Below, piece by piece: positions 59,205-64,000 of a DNA stretch of 64,000 nucleotides (the stretch's first letter is position 1; each line of letters opens with the position of its first letter). The position numbers and the translations under genes were made by a program. Origin of the DNA: Chryseobacterium sediminis (GTDB lineage Bacteria; Bacteroidota; Bacteroidia; Flavobacteriales; Weeksellaceae); NCBI RefSeq assembly GCF_008386505.1, contig NZ_VUNZ01000001.1, forward strand, positions 1,729,937 through 1,793,936. Direction: 5' to 3'. Below the pieces are notes generated by a model. It was not told where the DNA came from. It saw only the letters and a program-made list of their open reading frames with translations, and searched no databases.

Positions 59205-60212
59205 CTACACATTAAAATCCTTTTTAGGATTAAAAATATAAATTAAAAAGAAAAACAGTATTGATACTCCAAGGAAATATTGGTAATAATGATTGGCGTT
59301 CTGTGATTTGACCATCGTTTCAGCACCTGCAGACTTTTTATTGACTGCATCAACAATTCTGTCTGGAGCTTCATTGATATTATTGCCGTCAATATAAGTT
59401 CCGTCTGTAGATTCTGCCATTTTCTTCAAGGCTTCAGTCTGTCGCTTTGAAATAACCGTTCCTCCGTTCACATCTGTTTTGTAGCCCATCAGCTGTCCAA
59501 ATACATATTCCGGCACTGGGGCTCCTTCGTCTGTACCAATTCCTACAGAAGTAATGCTTATACCCTCTTTATTAGCCAGTCTTATCGCAGCATTGTCATT
59601 ACCTTCATTATCTTCACCATCGCTCAGTAAAATCACTTTTCTGGACCCTTTGCTTACATTTTTAAATTTTTCAACAGCAGCCTGTATCCCTTTCAAAAAA
59701 TCTGTTCCCTGAATCTGCATAGAATTGGTTTCAATCCCGCTGATATAGGTCTCCGCAGAATTATAATCTGTTGTAAGAGGCATGATAGACATTGCATGTC
59801 CGGCAAAGATGACAATACCAACCTTATCATTATTCATTTTCTTCATGGTGGCCGTCATCAGGTTTTTAGCTTCTGTAAGACGGCTTGGATCTATATCCTC
59901 AGCATTCATAGAATTGGATACATCGAGCATAAAGATTACATTGTTCAGCTTTTGAGTACTTTTCACCTCTTCCGAGCCATTCAAAAGATCAATGATGGAA
60001 AATATAAGAAACAAGGTTCCTAATAAATATAAAGCAGGAAAAAACTTCGTAAATCCTGATCTCTTTTCAAATAAGTTTTCATGAAACTGGCTGGCTGCAA
60101 AAATTTCCCTTTTCTTGTTTCTCCATTGTAAAAAACGGATCAAAAAGGAAGCTAACAGCGGCAGAAGCAACAGTAAAAATAAATACCAATAATTTCCTAA
60201 AGACCAACTCAT
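59205..60212 (-). CDS. batB: BatB von Willebrand factor A membrane protein
   Basis: 335 residues. Membrane helices at about 8-26 and 57-77, a VWA domain (about 90-270) with an intact MIDAS site (MLDVSNSM, DxSxS; later TDY and LLSDGEDNEGN), and a final membrane helix (about 308-328). Projects its VWA domain into the periplasm, probably to bind a partner or metal-dependent ligand. ATG overlaps the batA stop by one base (TGATG). Confidence 0.9.
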   Translation of the reverse strand: MSWSLGNYWYLFLLLLLPLLASFLIRFLQWRNKKREIFAASQFHENLFEKRSGFTKFFPALYLLGTLFLIFSIIDLLNGSEEVKSTQKLNNVIFMLDVSNSMNAEDIDPSRLTEAKNLMTATMKKMNNDKVGIVIFAGHAMSIMPLTTDYNSAETYISGIETNSMQIQGTDFLKGIQAAVEKFKNVSKGSRKVILLSDGEDNEGNDNAAIRLANKEGISITSVGIGTDEGAPVPEYVFGQLMGYKTDVNGGTVISKRQTEALKKMAESTDGTYIDGNNINEAPDRIVDAVNKKSAGAETMVKSQNANHYYQYFLGVSILFFFLIYIFNPKKDFNV

Positions 60213-61204
60213 CAGCTTAAAATTTTATAAAACACCCATCTCAACAATGCATCAATCACCAACATTCCTAAAGCAACCCAAAGAAATATCTTGAAATATT
60301 CTTCATAATTGTACAGTTTGGAAACTTTCACATCAGATTTTTCCAGTTGGTTGATCTCATCGTACACTTCTTCAAGACTACTGTTTGAGGTAGCTCTGAA
60401 GTATTTCCCTCCCGTAGTCTGTGCAATTTCTTTCAAGGTATTTTCATCAATGGTCACCTCGGTTTCCGTAAAAATAAGGTCACCAAAGATGTCCTGCGAG
60501 GTCGGCATCAGAGCATACCCGTTGGTCCCGATTCCGATTGCATATACCTTTATATTATTATTTTTTGCAAGCTCGGCAGCAACCTGTGGAGGGATAGCAT
60601 TCTGAATATTGCTTACCCCATCCGTCATCAGGATGACCACTTTACTTTTAGCTTTACTTTTAACCAAATGATTCACTGCAACAGAAAGACCTTCTCCAAT
60701 GGCTGTACCCGGTTCAAGACCTGCAGAATTCAGGTTTTTAATTTCATCAATAACAACCTGATGATCTGAAGTCACCGGAACTTTCGTGAAAGCTTCTGCT
60801 GCATAAGCCACCACTCCTATTCTGTCATTGGGACGTTTCTGGACAAATTTTACAGCAATATCTTTCAAAGCTGTAATTCTGTCGGGATTCAGATCTTTTG
60901 CAAGCATACTTAACGAAACGTCAATGGACAGCATAATATCTACTCCTTTTGTATCATCCCTGTCCTGAGAAATCGTAAACGTTCTCGGTCTTGCCATGGC
61001 AATGATCAAAGCAGAAAGAATGATATACTTTGAAATTTTCAGCAAAAAAAGTACACCCTGAATTCCATCGCTGTGATCCATATTTTTGATGGTAGGCACT
61101 TTTATACCTTTTCTTTTCCGTTTTCCGGCATCCTTAATTAAAAGTGGGATAAACAGTAGAAAAAGCAATAAGAACCACGGGCTGTAAAACTCAAAATTAA
61201 ACAT
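60212..61204 (-). CDS. batA: BatA von Willebrand factor A membrane protein
   Basis: 330 residues with the same layout as BatB: N-terminal membrane helices (FYSPWFLLLFLLFIPLLI and ILSALIIAMA), VWA domain with MIDAS SIDVSLSMLAKDLNPDRI and VILMTDGVSNIQN, and a C-terminal membrane helix (IFLWVALGMLVIDALLRWVF). BatA and BatB are paralogues and are expected to act together. Starts inside the end of the upstream membrane-protein gene (8-bp overlap). Confidence 0.9.
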   Translation of the reverse strand: MFNFEFYSPWFLLLFLLFIPLLIKDAGKRKRKGIKVPTIKNMDHSDGIQGVLFLLKISKYIILSALIIAMARPRTFTISQDRDDTKGVDIMLSIDVSLSMLAKDLNPDRITALKDIAVKFVQKRPNDRIGVVAYAAEAFTKVPVTSDHQVVIDEIKNLNSAGLEPGTAIGEGLSVAVNHLVKSKAKSKVVILMTDGVSNIQNAIPPQVAAELAKNNNIKVYAIGIGTNGYALMPTSQDIFGDLIFTETEVTIDENTLKEIAQTTGGKYFRATSNSSLEEVYDEINQLEKSDVKVSKLYNYEEYFKIFLWVALGMLVIDALLRWVFYKILS

Positions 61205-62093
61205 CCTTTCTTAAGTTTTCAAATTCTAAATCTTTGGATGATCTTTTCACAAAATCTCTGATATTGGCAAAATCAGTCTCCATTGTATTTTGATCAGGAA
61301 AGGTTTTGGCAAATTTCACCAGATCTCCTCTCAGGAATACATCTTCTATTATTTTTTCGTTGTCCTGCGAAATCGTATTGTTCTTTTTCATGACGTCAAT
61401 AAGGTCATCTGTAAGGAGAACATCTGCAGGAAGGTGATATTGTTTAGTAATGAATGTTCTGGAAATATCAATCAGTTCAACATAAAATGAACGAAAGTTT
61501 CCACCTTCAATATATTTTTTCTTTTTAAGGGAATCAAGTTCTTTCAAAGTCTGATTAGTAGCTACTACAGGGGAACTTTTTGATTTTCTTCCCCATTTTA
61601 CAATCATAATAATTGCAATGATTATAGCAATACCAGCCAATGCTGCCAGAATATAAAATTTGTAAAGTTCCCAATAATCTTTAGCTTCAAGTTTCACTTG
61701 CTTATTCCCCATAATATCATTGATCTGATCTGCTTTCTGAGCAGTATTAATGACATCTATTTCATAAGGAATAGTTTTAAGTACTTTATCTCCTACTTTG
61801 AATTCCAGTTCCGGAATGGTGAATTTTCCTTCATCAAAAACGGTAAATTCAATCTTTCTTTCGTAAGAATTCGCAGTCTGTCCTATACTGTCTTTGGTTT
61901 CTTCAAAGTGAAAAGGCAACAGTTCATTTTTCGGAGCTGAAGTTACCTGCTGCTCATTAAGATTGTCAATCTTTATGGTAATATGATTGATTTCTCCAAG
62001 GGCAAGAGTTTTCTTTTCTACGTTAGAGGATAATATCTGTGAAAAAGCATTCGCACAGATCAGAAAAGATAATATTAAAAGTATTTTTCTCAA
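61197..62093 (-). CDS. Bat-operon membrane protein with BatD-like N-terminal domain
   Basis: 298 residues: signal peptide (KILLILSFLICANAFSQ), a beta-rich extracytoplasmic domain (about 20-135, with FTVFDEGKFTIPELEFKVGD), one membrane helix (FYILAALAGIAIIIAIIMIV, about 147-167), and a cytoplasmic alpha-helical region (ELIDISRTFITKQYHLPADV, about 205-290). This design is common between DUF58 and batA in Bacteroidota and resembles DUF4381-type proteins of Bat/moxR loci. Likely a structural part of the Bat complex. 8-bp overlap with batA. Confidence 0.82.
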   Translation of the reverse strand: MRKILLILSFLICANAFSQILSSNVEKKTLALGEINHITIKIDNLNEQQVTSAPKNELLPFHFEETKDSIGQTANSYERKIEFTVFDEGKFTIPELEFKVGDKVLKTIPYEIDVINTAQKADQINDIMGNKQVKLEAKDYWELYKFYILAALAGIAIIIAIIMIVKWGRKSKSSPVVATNQTLKELDSLKKKKYIEGGNFRSFYVELIDISRTFITKQYHLPADVLLTDDLIDVMKKNNTISQDNEKIIEDVFLRGDLVKFAKTFPDQNTMETDFANIRDFVKRSSKDLEFENLRKDV

Positions 62094-62150
62094 TGTTACA
62101 ATAATAAAGGCAGACGCCTCATGTTTTTTAGTTATGGGTTGAGCCCGGTG

Positions 62151-63014
62151 TTATTTTTTCTGAAAATAATTATACAACAATTTTGAATAATCTGAACCGG
62201 TATTAATATTCATAAAACTTGCAGAACTGCTGGCAAAATCTTCTTCCAAAGCTCTCAGTTTTTGTTTTTGAGCTTCTGCAAAGGTATACCGCCATCTTGC
62301 ACTGGATGTATTGGCCCATATTTCTTTTCCGGTTTCCACATCAAGTAAACGGGCATATCCTACATCAGGAATTTCATTATCTTTTTCATCATAAATCCTC
62401 ATTCCCAACAACTGATGTTTCTTTGAAGCGACTCTCAGCATTTTGGAATCATATTCATCTCCAAAATCTGAAAACAGAAAAACCAAAGATTTTCTTTTAA
62501 AAATCCCCATCATATATTCCATTGCTTTGTCTATTTTAGACTCGGCCGGAACATAATCTGCGGTCAGAATATTGCTAATGATGGAAAGAATATGTTTTCT
62601 TCCTTTTTGAGGAGGAATTACTTTATATACTTTATCAGCAAACAGGATCAATCCTACTTTATCATTGTTTCCGGCTGCTGAAAATCCTAAGCTTGCTGCT
62701 ATTTCGGCTACATATTCTCTTTTCAGCTGGACTTTCGTACCATAATCCATGGAAGCGGAAATATCAACAAGAATCATCATCGTTAATTCCCTTTCTTCCT
62801 CCATTACTTTTACGAAAGGTTCACGAAACCTTGCGGTTTTATTCCAGTCGATTCTCCTGATTTCATCTCCAAACTGGTAAGGACGAACTTCAGAGAAGGT
62901 CATCCCCTGCCCTTTAAAGGCGCTGTGATATTGTCCCATCAAAGCAGCCTCCGTCTTTTTTCTGGTACGGATTTCAATCTGCTTTACTTTTTTTACAATA
63001 TCTTTTATCTGCAT
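62151..63014 (-). CDS. DUF58 (VWA-like) protein of the Bat/MoxR operon
   Basis: 287 residues from the ATG at 63014; a TTG four codons upstream is unlikely. Family landmarks: HSAFKGQGMTFSEVRPYQFG followed by DEIRRIDWNKTARFREP (the DUF58 core), then a VWA-like fold with MILVDISASMDYGT (DxSxS) and LVFLFSDFGDEYDS. MoxR ATPases act on such proteins in an assembly or chaperone role. Located two genes after moxR with a GNAT gene between. Confidence 0.92.
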   Translation of the reverse strand: MQIKDIVKKVKQIEIRTRKKTEAALMGQYHSAFKGQGMTFSEVRPYQFGDEIRRIDWNKTARFREPFVKVMEEERELTMMILVDISASMDYGTKVQLKREYVAEIAASLGFSAAGNNDKVGLILFADKVYKVIPPQKGRKHILSIISNILTADYVPAESKIDKAMEYMMGIFKRKSLVFLFSDFGDEYDSKMLRVASKKHQLLGMRIYDEKDNEIPDVGYARLLDVETGKEIWANTSSARWRYTFAEAQKQKLRALEEDFASSSASFMNINTGSDYSKLLYNYFQKK

Positions 63015-63073
63015 AGATGAGTTCAAGGTTTAAAATTCAAAGTTTAAGGTTGAATGCGGACTCTGGTTTCGGG

Positions 63074-63532
63074 TTAATCTTTTAACTCCATAGAAACATT
63101 CGACCACTCATTGTCAAACTTTGTATTGTATTTTTTATAAAAATTGATGGCTGGTTCATTCCAGTTCAATACCTGAAAAACCATTCCGCTATAATTGTTT
63201 GATTTTCCATGTTCCAATGTTGCATCAAACAGCATTTTTCCGATCTGCTTTCCTCTCAATCTTTCTGTCACAACGAGATCTTCAAGATACAGCCTTCTTC
63301 CTTTCCATGTTGAATATCTGTCATAATACAGTGATATTCCCACTATTTCGCCCTCAAATTCCGCCACAAAAGCTCCCCACACCGGAGACGTCCCAAAACC
63401 ATCCTGAATAAATTCATCCAGTGTCACCGTTACTTCATGCAGCGCTTTTTCGTATTCCGCCAGTTCTTTGATTAAATCCAGCATGGAAGCACAATCTTCC
63501 AGAACTGCTTTTCTGATTAGTACATCACTCAT
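63074..63532 (-). CDS. GNAT family N-acetyltransferase (diamine/SAT-like)
   Basis: 152 residues of the diamine acetyltransferase-like group: DVLIRKAVLEDCASMLDLIK at the start, LAEYEKALHEVTVT, GAFVAEFEGEIVGISLYYDR, the acetyl-CoA segment LYLEDLVVTERLRGKQIGKM, and FQVLNWNEPAINFYKKYN. Likely acetylates a polyamine or related amine. Its ATG overlaps the moxR stop by one base (TAATG), so it is translationally coupled inside the Bat operon, an unusual place for it. Confidence 0.88.
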   Translation of the reverse strand: MSDVLIRKAVLEDCASMLDLIKELAEYEKALHEVTVTLDEFIQDGFGTSPVWGAFVAEFEGEIVGISLYYDRYSTWKGRRLYLEDLVVTERLRGKQIGKMLFDATLEHGKSNNYSGMVFQVLNWNEPAINFYKKYNTKFDNEWSNVSMELKD

Positions 63533-64000
63533 TATGGTGCCTGGATTTTTGCTAAAATTCTATTAACAATTTCTTCTGATGAAACTTCTTCGGCTTCAGC
63601 CTCGAAAGTCAAGCCTATTCTGTGTCTCAATACATCTTTTGCCAATGCTTTTACATCCTCAGGAATTACAAAAGCTCTTCCTTTTAAGAATGCGTATGCT
63701 CTTGAAGCGATAGCAAGGTTAATAGATGCCCTTGGAGAAGCCCCGAAGCTGATATAATTTTTAAGTTCAGAAAGACCATAATTTTCCGGATAACGCGTTG
63801 CAAAAACCATATCCAAAATATATTTTTCAATTTTCTCATCCAGATAAATCTGGTTGATCAATTCTTTTGCATCTATAATATCCTGAAGGGAAATCACAGG
63901 TTTCACAGCCGGTTGATGTGAAGTTGAGACCATTCTCATCACTTGCCTTTCATCTTCAAAAGAAGGATAATCTATGGTACATTTCAACATAAAACGGTCA
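63532..64000 (-). CDS. MoxR-family AAA+ ATPase (5' part outside window)
   Basis: The C-terminal 156 residues of a MoxR ATPase; the frame stays open to the window end (…DRFMLKCTIDYPSFEDE), so the start and Walker A/B lie beyond. The lid-domain segments are typical: KYILDMVFATRYPENYGLSE, FGASPRASINLAIASRAYAF, the sensor-2 region GASPRA with its Arg, VIPEDVKALAKDVLRHRIGL. First visible gene of the Bat operon; works on DUF58/VWA partners encoded next to it. Coupled to the GNAT gene by TAATG. Confidence 0.93.
   Translation of the reverse strand, partial: DRFMLKCTIDYPSFEDERQVMRMVSTSHQPAVKPVISLQDIIDAKELINQIYLDEKIEKYILDMVFATRYPENYGLSELKNYISFGASPRASINLAIASRAYAFLKGRAFVIPEDVKALAKDVLRHRIGLTFEAEAEEVSSEEIVNRILAKIQAP

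Noticed and set aside
1..64000. Prophage, IS element or integrative element in the window
   Set aside because: No transposase, integrase, recombinase, phage structural gene or tRNA attachment site is seen; only small palindromic and tandem repeats are present.

Overview
The window is AT-rich, densely coded chromosome from a Flavobacteriia member of the Bacteroidota, most likely a Chryseobacterium-type species. Evidence for this: type IX secretion genes (porU, porV), proteins with T9SS C-terminal sorting domains, a complete Bat operon, a mevalonate-pathway decarboxylase, promoters of the Bacteroidota -7 type (TAnnTTTG), few recognisable Shine-Dalgarno sites, and short palindromic intergenic repeats of the GGGCTAAAGCCC / TCCTATTGA kind. 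No rRNA, tRNA, CRISPR array, insertion sequence or prophage is visible.

Layout. 1-4.5 kb: porU (5' end outside the window) and porV. 4.5-6.1 kb: six copies of a ~114-bp tandem repeat that run into the 3' end of an IMP-like subclass B1 metallo-beta-lactamase lipoprotein, with one further direct copy on the other side of that gene. 6.1-13.6 kb: FUSC transporter, phosphopantetheinyl transferase, HugZ-like protein, ahcY, two paralogous lipoproteins and a YiaA protein. 13.7-18.2 kb: three tandem BspA-type repeat proteins with T9SS sorting tails, plausible cargo of the PorU/PorV machinery. 18.2-25.6 kb: purE and purK, separated by about 5 kb holding an EamA transporter, a lipoprotein/CPA2 antiporter pair and a hypothetical gene bracketed by palindromic elements. 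25.7-31.9 kb: TauE/DUF1634 exporter pair, VOC and NTF2-like proteins, and an operon of SDR, acyl-CoA ligase and mvaD.

32.2-34.7 kb is the most interesting locus: a graspetide (microviridin/chryseoviridin-type) RiPP cluster of two precursor genes and two ATP-grasp ligases. Each precursor has a PFFAxFLE leader and a T-x-KYPSD-G-D microviridin-like core. Before that core lie four (78-aa peptide) or three (74-aa peptide) short Thr/Ser...Asp segments, predicting strings of single ester rings. A terminator-like hairpin separates the precursors from the ligases.

34.8-45.2 kb: hydrolase, pdxJ, MscS channel, lipoproteins, DUF456 protein, ung, acyltransferase, GNAT and a MutS2 without an Smr domain. 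45.2-50.4 kb: a GEVED/T9SS protein, a mini ABC module, a secreted protein of unknown function, a well-formed cobalamin riboswitch standing in front of an acyl-CoA thioesterase instead of a B12 gene, and an HD-domain gene pair. 50.8-55.4 kb: PadR/PspC pair, an unannotated 20-codon ORF encoding an amphipathic peptide with its own terminator, a PlsC-like acyltransferase, and a hotdog thioesterase next to an isochorismate synthase (menaquinone branch). 55.7-64 kb: a 66-aa membrane protein with MarC, then the Bat operon (moxR, GNAT, DUF58, membrane protein, batA, batB, batC, batD), with moxR cut by the window end.

Six genes have a TAnnTTTG box ending only 4-5 nt before the start codon, which suggests leaderless mRNAs. 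All functional statements come from reading the sequence and from family knowledge; no database search was run.
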